This document shows positions 41,941 to 52,480 of a stretch of DNA of 64,000 nt, piece by piece. The notes beneath the pieces were generated by a model. The model had not been told where the DNA came from and ran no database searches. It was given only the letters and a program-made list of their open reading frames with translations. Within the stretch, counting starts at the first letter, position 1. Every line of letters starts with the position of its first letter. The position numbers were made by a program, and so were the translations under genes. This DNA comes from Streptomyces sp. NBC_00523. GTDB lineage: Bacteria; Actinomycetota; Actinomycetes; Streptomycetales; Streptomycetaceae. The stretch covers positions 7,068,001 to 7,132,000 of the forward strand of contig NZ_CP107836.1 of NCBI RefSeq assembly GCF_036346615.1. The letters run 5' to 3'.

Positions 41941-44504
41941 GAGTCCCGGCCCAGACCACGGAGTTGTTCAGCCGGTAGGCGGGCGCCGCCGGAAGTCCGG
42001 GGCCGAGGACCGCGGCCGCGAAGTCCAGCCGGTGCGGGCCGCGCCCATCGAACTTCTCCGTCGACGTGGTGATGGACTGGCGACCCGCGATCGACGCCCG
42101 GTCGAGCCACTCCCCGGGCGTCCGGTAGTCCCGCACGACGGACGGGAAACGCACCGACTGGTCGATGAACAGCGGCAGCAGCACCTCGTCGTCCGGAGTC
42201 GCCGCCGAGGTGCCGGCCGCCGGTGTGCCCTGCGCGTTGAAGTGCTCGCGCACCTCCGTCAGGTCACCGCGCCCGACCGAGAACGACGGCTTGGCCGGTA
42301 CACCGTCGTTCCAGGTGCGTGCCACGTGGTAGAAGAACGGACTGGGCGCCTGAGAGGACGCGCCCTCGGCCGCGAACACCGCGAACGTACGGTACGTGGC
42401 GTCCTAGTCCGCGAACGGCGTGGCGTACAGCGACTGCCCCGAGCGCGCACCGTTGGTGACGACGCTCAGGGTGTACGACCCGGTGCCCGCGGGCACGGCC
42501 GGCGCCGCCTGCACGGCCGTCGCCCGCGCCGCCTCATCCCGACCCAGTACTGGGCCTCGGGCACCGTCACCGTACCGGTGCCGGAGGTGATGCGGACCGG
42601 GTAGCGGTCACCGGTCCAGCGGTTGACCACCAGCGCCGAACCGGTCGCCGGAGTACCGTCCCGCTGCTCAGCGCGGAGCGTGACCCGGTGGCTGGGCACG
42701 ACGCTGTCGACCGCGAGACCGTACGGGTGACGGGCTGCCCGCCCTTCGAAGCGGTGAGCACCGCGGACCACGGGCCGTGCGGGAGCAGAGCGGCACGGGC
42801 GGTGACGGTGGCCGTGGCGCTGCCGTGCGCCGGGACGGTGACCTGGTCGCGGTCCACCGAGAACTGCTCCGCGTTGCCCGGCTGGGCGGTCGGCGACAGC
42901 GGCTTCTCGAAGGCCAGGTCGAGCGTGGTGGCGCTGTCACCGGAGTTGGTGAAGGTGACGGTGTGCTCGGTGTCCTTGCCCGCCCCGTCCGCCCAGCCCG
43001 CGGTGGTCGTCAGGTTCGCCGGTGACGCGAGGACCGTCTGCCGCTCGGCGCGCGCCGCATCCACCCGGCCGGTGCCCTGCTGGTACGCGGACCGCTTCGC
43101 GTTCGGCACCGCGCTGTTCATGAGCGCGGTCTTGATCTGCTCACCGCTCCAGCCGGGGTGCGCCTGGGCGACCAGCGCGGCGGCGCCCGCCACATGCGGG
43201 GTCGCCATCGACGTGCCGCTCTTGGAGGTGTGGCCGCCGCCCATCTTCGCCGCCACGATGGCGACCCCGGGCGCGGTGAGGTCCGGCTTCACCGCGTTGT
43301 CGCTCGGGCGCGGGCCCCGGCTGGAGAACGGGGCGAGCTCGTCCTCCGCGTCGACGGCGCCCACGGCCAGCGCGGCATTCGCGACGGCGGGTGCGCCGAC
43401 GGTGCCGGTGCCGGACTCGCCGTCGTTGCCCGCGGCGACGACGAAGAGCGTGCCGGTGCTCGCCGACAGGTCGTTGATGACCGCGATCGCCGGGTCGGTC
43501 TCGTCGGCGGGCCCGCCCAGGCTGAGATTGACCACCTTGGCGTGCACGGTGTTCACCGCCCAGTCGATCCCGGCCAGCAGCGCGGAGGTCGGGCACAGCC
43601 CGGTGCTGTCGCACACCTTGCCCACGGCGAGCGAGGCGTCCGGGGCGACACCCCGGTACGTGCCGTCGATCCCGGCGATCGTGGAGGCCACGTGCGTGCC
43701 GTGGCCGTTGTCGTCCTCCGCGCTGTCACCGCCGAGGAAGTTCGCCGAGACGGTGACCCGGCCCGCCAGGTCCGGATGGTCGGAGTCGTAACCGCTGTCG
43801 AGGACGGCGACCGTGACGCCCTTGCCGGTGTAGCCGTCGGCCCAGGCCTGCGGGGCGTTGATCTGCGGCACGCTCTTGTCGAGCGCGACGCGCAGCCGCC
43901 CGTCGAGCCAGAGCTTGGTCACACCGCCCGCCAGCGAGCGCTCGGCGCCCTTGGTCGGGCGCTTCCAGGCGGTGGCCGCGTCCGCGCCGTCGTCCGGGCC
44001 GAGCGCGGTCAGGCCGAGCCGGGCGATGGCCCGCCCGGGCCGCGCGGCACCGCCGACGGCGTCCCGCGCCCGGCTCGCGGCGGTCGTGCCCCTGCCGTGC
44101 TGGACGATCACACCCAGCGCGCCCCGGGCGGTGGTTCCCTTGACGCCGTACCCCGCGTCCAGCAGGGCGCCGATGTCGAAGAGCCGGGGGTCGAGGCGTC
44201 CGGCGGCGAGCAGCGGCTCGGCATCCTCCGGTACGACGCTGAGGTCGCCGTCGCCCACCGAAGCGGTGGTGAAGGAGACCCCCTCGCGTCCGGCGGCCGG
44301 CGTGACCGTCGCCGACCGGAGATCGTCCCCGGCGCGCTCGACGGTCACCGAGTCGCCGGTGGGCAACGGCACGCTGAACGTGGTGACGGTGGTGGCGGCA
44401 CGCGGGGCGGTGGACGGGGCGTCCGGCCCCGCCGCGTGTGCGGCACTGACGGGTATGAGCGCCGCCACCAGACCGGCGGCAGCCGCGATGCATCTGACCT
44501 GCAC
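41941..44504 (-). pseudogene. Secreted subtilisin-like serine protease (broken)
   Basis: The gene starts at GTG 44504 (GGGGG 8 nt upstream) and encodes a signal peptide, then an S8 domain with intact triad: Asp in VLDSGYDSDH (~234), His in NGHGTHVAS (~268) and Ser in SKSGTSMATPHVAG (~430). Frame breaks follow near 42715 and 42535, and there is an in-frame TAG near 42404. Later pieces (DSVVPSHRVTLRAEQRDGTP, SLYATPFAD, FFYHVARTWNDGVPAKPSF) show the former C-terminal extension. The 3' end is lost at the transposase remnant near 41935. A shorter protein ending at 42567 could still be made. Confidence 0.85.
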
Positions 44505-44624
44505 GGAGAGAACCCCCAAGGATCACAGAAGCGAGAACGCCCTGATCCTGGCAGTGCATCACCGGTCAACGGCCGCCCCGAGATGGCGACTTGACGACGC
44601 GTCGCAGACCCGCCACGACGCGCC

Positions 44625-45224
44625 TCAGCCGTAGAGCGATGCGTTTCCCGGGCTGCCGGCCACGAAGCGCTGCCCCGCGGCGATCTCGTCGGCCACCACC
44701 GACCACACCGACTCCTCGTCCCCGAAGGGCAGCGGGTCCACCTCGCTCGTCGTCCGCCGGATGTGCTCCACCTCGCGCTCCAGCCGCTCGAAGCCGGCCT
44801 CCTCGTCGGCGTCTTCATCGCTGAAGGCGAACTCCTCCAGCAGCCGCTGCAAGCGCAGGGTCACGTGGACGAGGGAGGAGACATCCGAGTGCAGCGGCTG
44901 GGCGGTGCCCTCATCCGGGTCGAAGGCGTGCACGACCCCGGAGGCCGGATCGAGCGCGAGGTGCGCGTTGAGCAGCCACCCGATCACCGGCCACTCGCCC
45001 GCCTCCTCGCCGGCCTCGGCCACCTCCCGTAGGCGGGGGAGGAGGCCCGACTCCGGGTCGGGGCCCCGCAGCGAGAGCGTCCCGGTGGGCGCGCCCACGG
45101 TGTGCAGGAGGCGGGCGCCCTCGGTGCGGGCGGTTCCGGGCGGAAACGCGGCGGCGGGCAGGGTGGCGATCCGGTCCTCGCCGAAGCGGGCGACCAGTTC
45201 GGTACGGGTGACGGTGAACAGCAC
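44625..45224 (-). CDS. SUKH-superfamily (SUKH-4-like) protein
   Basis: This 199-residue soluble protein starts at GTG 45224 with CGGAG 7 nt upstream. VTRTELVARFGEDRIATLP and LLHTVGAPTGTLSLRG near the start, and AHLALDPASGVVHAFDPDEG in the middle, resemble the SUKH-4 immunity group. An acidic stretch (FAFSDEDADEEAGFE) follows. SUKH proteins often neutralise contact-dependent or polymorphic toxins, but no toxin gene lies here, so it may be an orphan immunity gene or a deaminase-type partner lost by rearrangement. Confidence 0.65.
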   Translation of the reverse strand: MLFTVTRTELVARFGEDRIATLPAAAFPPGTARTEGARLLHTVGAPTGTLSLRGPDPESGLLPRLREVAEAGEEAGEWPVIGWLLNAHLALDPASGVVHAFDPDEGTAQPLHSDVSSLVHVTLRLQRLLEEFAFSDEDADEEAGFERLEREVEHIRRTTSEVDPLPFGDEESVWSVVADEIAAGQRFVAGSPGNASLYG

Positions 45225-45338
45225 GGCGGGGCTCCGGAGTTGGCGGCAGTCGGGCGAAGGCAAGGGGAACAGCATCGTTCACGAGGGGAGTCGCAGCGCC
45301 GCGGGGTTCCCGACGAGCGTTGGAGTACGGTGCCGACC

Positions 45339-45878
45339 ATGGTTGAACCGAGCTTCCTGCCCTGGCCGCCCGCGCCGATACACACCGCACGGCTCGTGCT
45401 GCGCGAGTCCGAGAGCCGGGACCGCCCGGCCTTCGTGGAGCTGTTCGCCTCACCGGAGGTGCACACCTACCTCGGCGGCGCCCGCCCGCGCGACGAGTGC
45501 GAGCGCGCCCTGCCCGAGACGCCGGGGAGGCGCCCCGGGCACTTCGTGATCGAGCTCGACGGGGCGATGATCGGCACCGTCGAGATCAAACGGCGCGATC
45601 TGGAACAGCCGGGCGCGGTCCGCCCGGACGCCGGACGGGCCGAACTGGGCTACCTGCTGCTGCCGGAGGCATGGGGCCAGGGGTACGCCGCCGAGGCGTG
45701 CGCGGCGGTCCTCGACCGGTTCGCCGAGGCGTGCCCCGGCGAACCCGTGGTGCTCTTCACCCAGACCGCCAACGCCCCCTCCATGCGTCTCGCCGAGAAG
45801 CTCGGCTTCACCGGGATCCACCGCTTCGAGGCGTGGGACGCCGAGCAGTGGATGGGCGTACGGCACCCGGCCGCGTAA
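45339..45878 (+). CDS. GNAT-family acetyltransferase (RimJ/RimL type)
   Basis: This 179-residue GNAT starts at ATG 45339. It has the RimJ/RimL-style N-terminus HTARLVLRESESRDRPAFVELFA. The acetyl-CoA site is LLLPEAWGQGYAAEACAAVLD, the closing alpha4-beta strand is TANAPSMRLAEKLGFTGIH, and the tail carries the common WDAEQWMGV. It probably acetylates an amine on a small molecule or a protein N-terminus. The substrate is unknown. Confidence 0.9.
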   Translation: MVEPSFLPWPPAPIHTARLVLRESESRDRPAFVELFASPEVHTYLGGARPRDECERALPETPGRRPGHFVIELDGAMIGTVEIKRRDLEQPGAVRPDAGRAELGYLLLPEAWGQGYAAEACAAVLDRFAEACPGEPVVLFTQTANAPSMRLAEKLGFTGIHRFEAWDAEQWMGVRHPAA

Positions 45879-45897
45879 TCCGGTCGCACCACCGCTG

Positions 45898-46308
45898 TCA
45901 GGCGTCGAGCACGGCGGCGACCGCCTCGATCTCGACCAGCTGATCCGCGTAACCGAGCACGGTGACGCCCATCAGCGTGCTGGGCACGTCGTGGTCACCG
46001 AAGGTGTCCCGGACCACCTGCCAGGCCGCCACCAGGTCCTCCTGGCGGCTCGACGCCACGAGCACCCGGGTGCTGATGACGTCCTGGAGCGACGCGCCGG
46101 CGGCGCGGAGGGCGACCTCCATGTTCTCGACGGCCTTGAGCGCTTGGCCCGCGTAGTCCCCGACCGCCGCCGTCGAACCGTCGTCGTTCAGCGGGCACGC
46201 CCCGGCGAGGAAGATCAGCCGGGACTCGGCGGGCGCCGTGGCCGCGTACGCGTACTCGGCGACGTCGGAGAGGGCGGCCGAGCGGATCAGGGTGACGGCG
46301 CGGGGCAT
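45898..46308 (-). CDS. Rid-family (YjgF/UK114) protein
   Basis: This 136-residue member of the Rid superfamily has FLAGACPLNDDGSTAAVGDYAGQALKA-type N-terminal strands (quoted in parts: FLAGACPLND, GQALKAVENMEVALRAAGA) and the C-terminal STLMGVTVLGYADQLVEIEAV. RidA proteins hydrolyse reactive enamine/imine intermediates; the catalytic Arg of RidA at the usual STRVLVAS position cannot be confirmed, so it may belong to another Rid subfamily. It stands alone and is convergent with the GNAT gene. Confidence 0.85.
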   Translation of the reverse strand: MPRAVTLIRSAALSDVAEYAYAATAPAESRLIFLAGACPLNDDGSTAAVGDYAGQALKAVENMEVALRAAGASLQDVISTRVLVASSRQEDLVAAWQVVRDTFGDHDVPSTLMGVTVLGYADQLVEIEAVAAVLDA

Positions 46309-46397
46309 GGTGCGGGGTCCAATCGCGTAGGGAGCCGAACCCGGACATCCTGCCAACGCGGCCCGTCCCCGTCTCCTCCTTTTCCACGACCCGGCTT

Positions 46398-47081
46398 CTA
46401 GGACCGCTCACCCGCCGCCCAGCGCAGCCCGCCCAGCAGGTGGGCGCGGAACGCCGGGTCCGTGTAGGCGGCCTCCGCGTGTCCGAGGGCCGTGTAGAAC
46501 GAGCGGCCCGCCCCGGACTCCCGGCACCAGACCAAGGGGTGGTCGGCCCCCATGCCCCCGCCCTCGTAACCGGTCTCGGCGATCGTCGCCAGGACCCGCA
46601 CCCCGGGCAGGTGGCGCGGGTTGCTCCGGAAGTCGTACCACTCGTCGCTCCGGTTCCAGCGCGGCGGCAGATGGCGCGTCGCCGGGTGGTCCGGGTCCTC
46701 GATCAGCACGGTGCCGGGCTGGAAGGCGGGGTGCCCGGCGAAGCGCGCACCGAGCAGCTCCCCGTAGTACGGCCAGTCGTACTCGGTGCAGGCGGCGGAG
46801 TGGACCCCCACGAAACCGCAGCTGTCGGCGAGCCGGCGCCGGAGCGCGTCCCGCCCGTCCGGGGTGAGCACGTCCCCGCTGGTGGACAGGAAGACCACCG
46901 CACTGCGCCCCGCCAGGGACGCGTCGGTGAACACCGAGGGGTCCTCGGAGCACTCCACCCCGAACCCGTACTCCTCGCCGAGCTCGAGCAGGGCCGCCCG
47001 CCCGGCGGGGATCGAGTCATGGCGGTAGGCCGTGGTGCGGGTGAAGACGAGAACGTCCGACAGGCGGCCGGTACGGGGCAT
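46398..47081 (-). CDS. ThuA-domain protein
   Basis: This 227-residue class-I glutamine-amidotransferase-like fold protein resembles ThuA: VLVFTRTTAYRHDSIPAGRAALL, FLSTSGDVLTPDG, GFVGVHSAACTEYDWPYYGELLGA and PLVWCRESGAGRSFYTALGH. ThuA is linked to trehalose/sugar metabolism in rhizobia, and actinobacterial homologues often occur near sugar dehydrogenases or lyases. None is adjacent here. No signal peptide is seen, so it is probably cytoplasmic. Confidence 0.88.
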   Translation of the reverse strand: MPRTGRLSDVLVFTRTTAYRHDSIPAGRAALLELGEEYGFGVECSEDPSVFTDASLAGRSAVVFLSTSGDVLTPDGRDALRRRLADSCGFVGVHSAACTEYDWPYYGELLGARFAGHPAFQPGTVLIEDPDHPATRHLPPRWNRSDEWYDFRSNPRHLPGVRVLATIAETGYEGGGMGADHPLVWCRESGAGRSFYTALGHAEAAYTDPAFRAHLLGGLRWAAGERS

Positions 47082-47230
47082 GCTGCGACTCCGGGGTCCG
47101 GGTGGTGCACGAGGGCGACGGTCACCCGCAGTCTGCCCCGGAGGGCGGGCACCCCACGCGTACGTACCGGTTGGGCAACCGTTCGAAGCCTCACGGCCTT
47201 CCGGCCCGGGCGCGTCCCTAGACTCGCGGC

Positions 47231-47455
47231 ATGAACAACCTCACGTGCACCCACTGCGGAACCGTCGGCCTGGACGACGGCTTCATCGAGGACGCCGGCG
47301 AGCACTCGCGCGGGTACGCCCGCTGGATCGAGGGCGCGCTGGAACGCGGGGTCTTCGGCGGCGCCAAGCGCATGGGCCGCCCGCGCCGCCAGATCGAGGC
47401 GTTCCGCTGCCCCAAGTGCGGACATCTCGACCTGTTCGCCACCAACCCCGTGTAG
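47231..47455 (+). CDS. Small zinc-ribbon protein
   Basis: This 74-residue protein starts at ATG 47231. Two CxxC pairs (CTHC near residue 6 and CPKC near 61) bracket a basic helical middle region (RGYARWIEG, KRMGRPRRQ), as in small zinc-ribbon proteins. I know of no established function. It lies 71 bp before the response regulator gene on the same strand, with its own start region. Confidence 0.75.
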   Translation: MNNLTCTHCGTVGLDDGFIEDAGEHSRGYARWIEGALERGVFGGAKRMGRPRRQIEAFRCPKCGHLDLFATNPV

Positions 47456-47526
47456 GGCCCGCCCGTCCGGCGGACGCCCCCGTTTCGGATACGCCGACGA
47501 TATGCGGCGGCTCGTAGCATGACCGC

Positions 47527-48214
<688 letters not shown>

Positions 48215-48222
<8 letters not shown>

Positions 48223-49294
48223 ACAGCCCGGCATGAGCATCCGCCTCAAGCTCACCCTCAGCTACACCGGGTTCGTCCTGCTGGCGGGCATCCTGATGCT
48301 CGTCACCGGATGGCTGTTCCTGACGCGCGTACCGCACATCGGGCTGGTCTTCGTGCCCGACTACCAACTCGCCGTCGCACGCGACTTCGCCCCACTGGCC
48401 GCCGTAACACTGTCGTTCCTGCTGGTGTTCGGCCTCGCCGGAGGATGGTTCCTCTCCGGCCGCATGCTCGCCCCGCTCAACAGCATCACGCAGGCCACCC
48501 GCACCGCCGCCACCGGGTCGTTGTCCCACCGCATCCAACTGCCCGGACGCCAGGACGAGTTCCGCGAACTCGCCGACGCCTTCGACACGATGCTCGCCCA
48601 ACTCGAAGCCCACGTGGGCGAACAACAGCGATTCGCCGCCAACGCCTCGCACGAACTGCGCACCCCGCTCGCCGTGACGAAAGCACTGCTCGACGTGGCC
48701 CGCGCCGACCCGGACCGCGCCACCGACCCGCTCATCGACCGCCTCCACACCGTCAACACCCGGGCCATCGACCTCACCGAGGCGCTGCTCCTGCTCAGCC
48801 GGGCGGACCGGCAGACCTTCACGCGCGAGGACGTCGACCTCTCCCTCGTAGCGGAGGAGGCGACCGAAACGCTGCTGCCTCTCGCCGAGAAACACGGGGT
48901 CACCCTGGAAACCGACGGCGACATCGCCCCCACGACCGGCTCGCCCGCCCTCCTGCTCCAGCTGACCAGCAACCTCGTGCACAACGGGATCGTCCACAAC
49001 CGGCCCGAGGGCGGCAGCGTACGGGTCACCACCGAGGTCCGCCCGGACACCGTGGTGCTCACCGTCGAGAACACCGGCGAACCCGTGCCCCCGGACCTCG
49101 TCCCCCGCCTCACCGAACCGTTCCAGCGCGGCACCGAACGCGTGCACACCGACCACCCCGGGGCAGGGCTCGGACTGGCCATCGTCCGGTCCATCACCCA
49201 CGCCCACCACGGCACGCTCACCCTCACCGCGCGCCCCGGCGGCGGACTCCGCGTCACGGTCGAGCTACCAGCCGCCGCCACACCGCGACCCTGA
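48215..49294 (+). CDS. Sensor histidine kinase (HAMP, HisKA)
   Basis: This ~359-residue kinase has two membrane helices (LSYTGFVLLAGILMLVTGWL and a second near residue 65) with a short external loop. A HAMP domain follows, then HisKA (FAANASHELRTPLAVTKAL, phospho-His present) and HATPase_c (GAGLGLAIVRSITHAHHG). GTG 48215 is preferred because GAGG lies 9 nt upstream; ATG 48233 has no site. It is translationally coupled to the response regulator. The signal is unknown. Confidence 0.92.
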
Positions 49295-49375
49295 CCGCAC
49301 CTCGGCCGCACATATCGCCCGCGTATCGAAATGCGCATACGCCCTCGCAACCGCCCCGCGTGTGGAGTGGAGGGC

Positions 49376-50062
49376 ATGGATCAGAACTCCGCACTGCCCG
49401 CCTCGCCCCGCCGCGTCCGAAGAGCCGTCCGCCTGGTCGTGCTCACCGCCCTCGGCGTCGTCGCGGCGGCCTTCGCCCCGTTCGTGCTGCGCATGTTCGT
49501 GGTGTCCGTGCCCATGGTCGTGAACGGTGGCTGGTACGCCTGGTTCCGGACGTTCAACGGAGTGATGCTGGACATGGTGGCCGCGCTGCCGCTGTCCGCG
49601 CTGATCGTGTGGTTCCTGACGCGCAGGCGCACGGCGGCGGGCGTCGATCCGGCCCGGGCGCGGCGCACCTCGCTGGCCGAGGTCGGCATGGTGCACGGAA
49701 CGGTGCCGTGGGTGTGGCTCATCCTGATGCCGGGTGCGAACGCCGGTGAGGTCCCCGGCCGCGTCAGTCTGGTCCCGCTGGTGGACCTGGTCACGATGGG
49801 AACGCTCGGGCTGATCGGCAATCTGCTGGTGTTCGCCGCACTCGGCTTCTTCGCCCCGATGCGGTACGCCGCGCTGGCGTCGCTGCCGCGTGTGCTGGCG
49901 CTCGGGGCGGGCCTGTCGGTCCTGCTGGAAACCCTTCAGTATGTGCTCCGGCTCGACAGGGTCTCCTCGGTGGACGACGTCCTGGTCAACGCGACCGGCG
50001 CCGCCCTGGCCGCCCTCGCGTCCACCCGTTGGTGGCTGCCGCGCGAGGGGGCCGCGAAGTGA
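49376..50062 (+). CDS. VanZ-family membrane protein
   Basis: This 228-residue protein has five predicted hydrophobic segments and the VanZ-like C-terminal pattern LVTMGTLGLIGNLLVFAALGFF, LLETLQYVLRLDRVSSVDDVLVNATG. VanZ proteins are linked to low-level teicoplanin resistance and cell-envelope function. ATG 49376 follows GGAGGGC. It lies 81 bp after the histidine kinase gene and overlaps the next gene (GTGA). The two-component/VanZ/DUF3152 run probably forms a functional cell-envelope unit. Confidence 0.88.
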   Translation: MDQNSALPASPRRVRRAVRLVVLTALGVVAAAFAPFVLRMFVVSVPMVVNGGWYAWFRTFNGVMLDMVAALPLSALIVWFLTRRRTAAGVDPARARRTSLAEVGMVHGTVPWVWLILMPGANAGEVPGRVSLVPLVDLVTMGTLGLIGNLLVFAALGFFAPMRYAALASLPRVLALGAGLSVLLETLQYVLRLDRVSSVDDVLVNATGAALAALASTRWWLPREGAAK

Positions 50063-50847
50063 CCGGCCGCTCGCATGCGGGACGCACCCACCGGGCCGCC
50101 ACCCGTCGGCGCCCCCGGGCAGCCGTCACCGTGGCGCTGCTGGCCCTCGCCGCGGCCTGCCTCATCGCGGGCCAAGGACTCCGCGGCACGTCCGGCCCTG
50201 CCGCGACGCCCGCCACCGTCGCAGGGAAGCCGGAACCCCACCGCGCGGACCGCACCCCCGAGGCGACCGCCGACGACTCCACCTCCGTACCGGAGTCCGG
50301 GCCCGGCACCTTCACCGTCGCGACCGCCCACGCACAACGCACCGGCACGGGCCGGCCGTACCGGGTGGAGGTCGAGGACGGCATCGGCGTCGACCCGGAC
50401 GAGGCCGCCGAGCAGACCGCCGCGATTCTCGCCGACGCACGGGGCTGGGGGCACGGGGCCGGTGTCACGTTCCGGCAGGTCGCCGACGACAGCGCCACGC
50501 TGGTCATCCGCATCGCCACCCCGGACACGGCCGACGCCATCTGCGCCACCGGCGGCCTGGACACCGAGGGCGAACTCAACTGCCGGGTGGGGCGGACGGT
50601 GGCCGTCAACCTCAAGCGCTGGCAGCTGGGTTCACCCGAGTTCGCCGGGTCGCCCGAGGAGTACCGGGCGCTGATCATCAACCACGAGGTCGGCCACTGG
50701 CTGGGCTACGACCACCGTGAGTGCCCCGGGACCGGGCGGCCCGCCCCCGTGATGATGCAGCAGATCAAGGGCCTGCACGGCTGCGTCTCCAACGCCTGGC
50801 CGTACGCGGCGGACGGCACCTTCATCGACGGTCCCAAGGTGCCCTGA
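50059..50847 (+). CDS. DUF3152 secreted zinc-metallopeptidase-like protein
   Basis: This 262-residue protein starts at GTG 50059, overlapping the VanZ stop. An Arg-rich start and one hydrophobic helix (AAVTVALLALAAACLIAG, ending in a lipobox-like AAACL) are followed by a disordered Pro/Thr-rich region. Then comes a DUF3152 domain with the HEVGHWLGYDH zinc motif (HExGHxxGxxH), typical of metzincin-type peptidases. The N-terminal segment could make it a lipoprotein or signal-anchored extracytoplasmic enzyme. The substrate is unknown; the operon context suggests the cell envelope. Confidence 0.85.
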   Translation: MTGRSHAGRTHRAATRRRPRAAVTVALLALAAACLIAGQGLRGTSGPAATPATVAGKPEPHRADRTPEATADDSTSVPESGPGTFTVATAHAQRTGTGRPYRVEVEDGIGVDPDEAAEQTAAILADARGWGHGAGVTFRQVADDSATLVIRIATPDTADAICATGGLDTEGELNCRVGRTVAVNLKRWQLGSPEFAGSPEEYRALIINHEVGHWLGYDHRECPGTGRPAPVMMQQIKGLHGCVSNAWPYAADGTFIDGPKVP

Positions 50848-50859
50848 GCCGCCGGGAGT

Positions 50860-51468
50860 TCACGCATAGGCGGCCAGGAAGGCGCGGATGCCGCCGTCCG
50901 CGTAGCGGTCCAGATCGGCGTCGGTGTGCTGGGCGCTGCCGTGGAACATGGCCTGGTTCACCGGGATCCACAGCAGCAGCCCGGAGAAGTGGTGGGCGGC
51001 CAGAAGCGGATCGGGGGTCTTGAGGAGCCCCTGGTCGGTGAGGCGGCGGAAGGTCTCCGCCAGCGTGGCGAGGACCCGCTCGAACCCCTGCTCGTACCAG
51101 GCCGCGCCGAGCTCCGGAAAGGTGTCGGCGTTGGCGATGATCAGGCGCCGCAACTGGATCACCTGGGGCCGGGTGAGCCCTGTGAGGAACTGCCGGGCGA
51201 GCCGGGTCAGGTTCTCCCCGAGGGTGTCCGCGTCGGCGGGGATGTCGGCGACCAGGTTGACCAGGGCGTCGATGCGGTCCGTGGTGGCGAGCACGATTTC
51301 GGCGAACAGCTTCTCCTTGTCCGCGAAGTGCTTGTAGACGGTCTGCTTGGAGACCGCGGCCAGCTTCGCGATGTCGTCCATGCTCGTGCCCGCGTATCCC
51401 TTGTTCAGGAACACCTCGGTCCCGGCGTCCAGGATCGCCTGGTGCTTCTGCGCTGACCGACTGTCCAT
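50860..51468 (-). CDS. TetR-family transcriptional regulator
   Basis: This 202-residue regulator has an N-terminal DNA-binding domain (GTEVFLNKGYAGTSMDDIAK, then AAVSKQTVYKHFADKEKLF) and a helical C-terminal domain typical of the TetR_C/AcrR-like group. ATG 51468 is chosen because AGGGAG lies 6 nt upstream; ATG 51471 is adjacent. It is divergent from an alpha/beta-hydrolase gene, and a dyad operator lies between them. Confidence 0.9.
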   Translation of the reverse strand: MDSRSAQKHQAILDAGTEVFLNKGYAGTSMDDIAKLAAVSKQTVYKHFADKEKLFAEIVLATTDRIDALVNLVADIPADADTLGENLTRLARQFLTGLTRPQVIQLRRLIIANADTFPELGAAWYEQGFERVLATLAETFRRLTDQGLLKTPDPLLAAHHFSGLLLWIPVNQAMFHGSAQHTDADLDRYADGGIRAFLAAYA

Positions 51469-51507
51469 CATCGGCTCCCTCTCCATGTCCGCGTCTGCGT
51501 ATCCGAA

Positions 51508-51546
51508 GAGTACTGGACTGACCAGTACTCGTGTGGGTACTGTACC
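51508..51546. promoter_or_regulatory. TetR-type operators between regulator and hydrolase
   Basis: A perfect 9-bp dyad GAGTACTGG-N5-CCAGTACTC (51508-51530) is followed by GGTAC-T-GTACC (51536-51546). Both carry a GTAC core and lie between the divergent start codons, so the TetR protein probably controls both directions. Confidence 0.8.
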
Positions 51547-51617
51547 GTCCAGTTCCAGATCGCGGCTCGCTGCGGTCCGGAAACCATGTCAACCATGCAT
51601 CTATGGGGGTATTTCGC

Positions 51618-52436
51618 ATGAGCGGGACTGTGGACAAGGTCGTTTCCGCCGACGGCACGGCCATCGCGTTCGAGAAGCAGGGCAACGGCCCGGCCGTGGT
51701 GCTCGTCGGCGGCGCCCTGATGACCCGGGGCGCCTCCGCCGAACTCGCCGCGCTCCTGGCCGGTGCGTTCACGGTGATCACGTACGACCGCCGGGGCCGG
51801 GGCGACAGCGGGGACGGCCCCGCGTACGAGGTGCGGCGCGAGATCGAGGACATCGACGCGCTCATCGAGGGCCCGGGCGGTGGCTCCGCGATGCTCTTCG
51901 GGATGTCCTCGGGTGCCGTGCTCGCCCTGGAGGCGACGGCCCGGGGGAGTGCCGTACCGCGTCTCGCGCTCTACGAGCCGCCGTTCATCACGGACGGCAG
52001 CCGGCCGCCGCTGCCCGCCGATTACGTGGCGCACCTGACGGAGCTGATCGGCCGCGAGGAGCACGGGGAGGCCGTCGCGTACTTCATGAAGGCGGCGGTC
52101 GGGGTGCCCGGCGAGATGATCGAGGGCATGCGGCAGGCCCCGTTCTGGGCGGACATGGCGGCCGTCGCCCCCACCCTTCCGTACGACGGACGGGTGATGG
52201 GCGACACCATGTCGGGCCGCCCGCTGCCGGTCGAGCGCTGGGCTTCGGTGACCGTGCCGGTGCTCGTCGGCAGCGGGGACGTGGGCGATCCGCACATGCT
52301 GACCGGTGCCCGTGAACTCGCGGGGACGGGCGACAACTTCACCCTCCGGGTCTTCCCGGGGGAGGAGCACAACATCCCGGCGCAGGCCCTGGCCCCGGTC
52401 CTCGCCGCCTTCTTCGGCGGCGAGGAGGTGAAGTAG
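51618..52436 (+). CDS. Alpha/beta-hydrolase
   Basis: This 272-residue hydrolase starts at ATG 51618, 8 nt after a GGGGG run; ATG 51603 is in frame. The oxyanion/strand region is VVLVGGALMTRGASAEL. The nucleophile elbow is GMSSGAVLALEA (Ser in GMSSG), the acid is probably Asp in VGSGDVGDPH and the His is in GEEHNIPAQAL. It is controlled by the divergent TetR. The substrate is unknown; the sequence resembles esterase/proline-iminopeptidase-like members. The DUF4287 gene follows 44 bp later. Confidence 0.88.
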   Translation: MSGTVDKVVSADGTAIAFEKQGNGPAVVLVGGALMTRGASAELAALLAGAFTVITYDRRGRGDSGDGPAYEVRREIEDIDALIEGPGGGSAMLFGMSSGAVLALEATARGSAVPRLALYEPPFITDGSRPPLPADYVAHLTELIGREEHGEAVAYFMKAAVGVPGEMIEGMRQAPFWADMAAVAPTLPYDGRVMGDTMSGRPLPVERWASVTVPVLVGSGDVGDPHMLTGARELAGTGDNFTLRVFPGEEHNIPAQALAPVLAAFFGGEEVK

Positions 52437-52480
52437 TCAGCACAACCGGCCATCACACCCGCACCAGAAGGAGCCACCGC

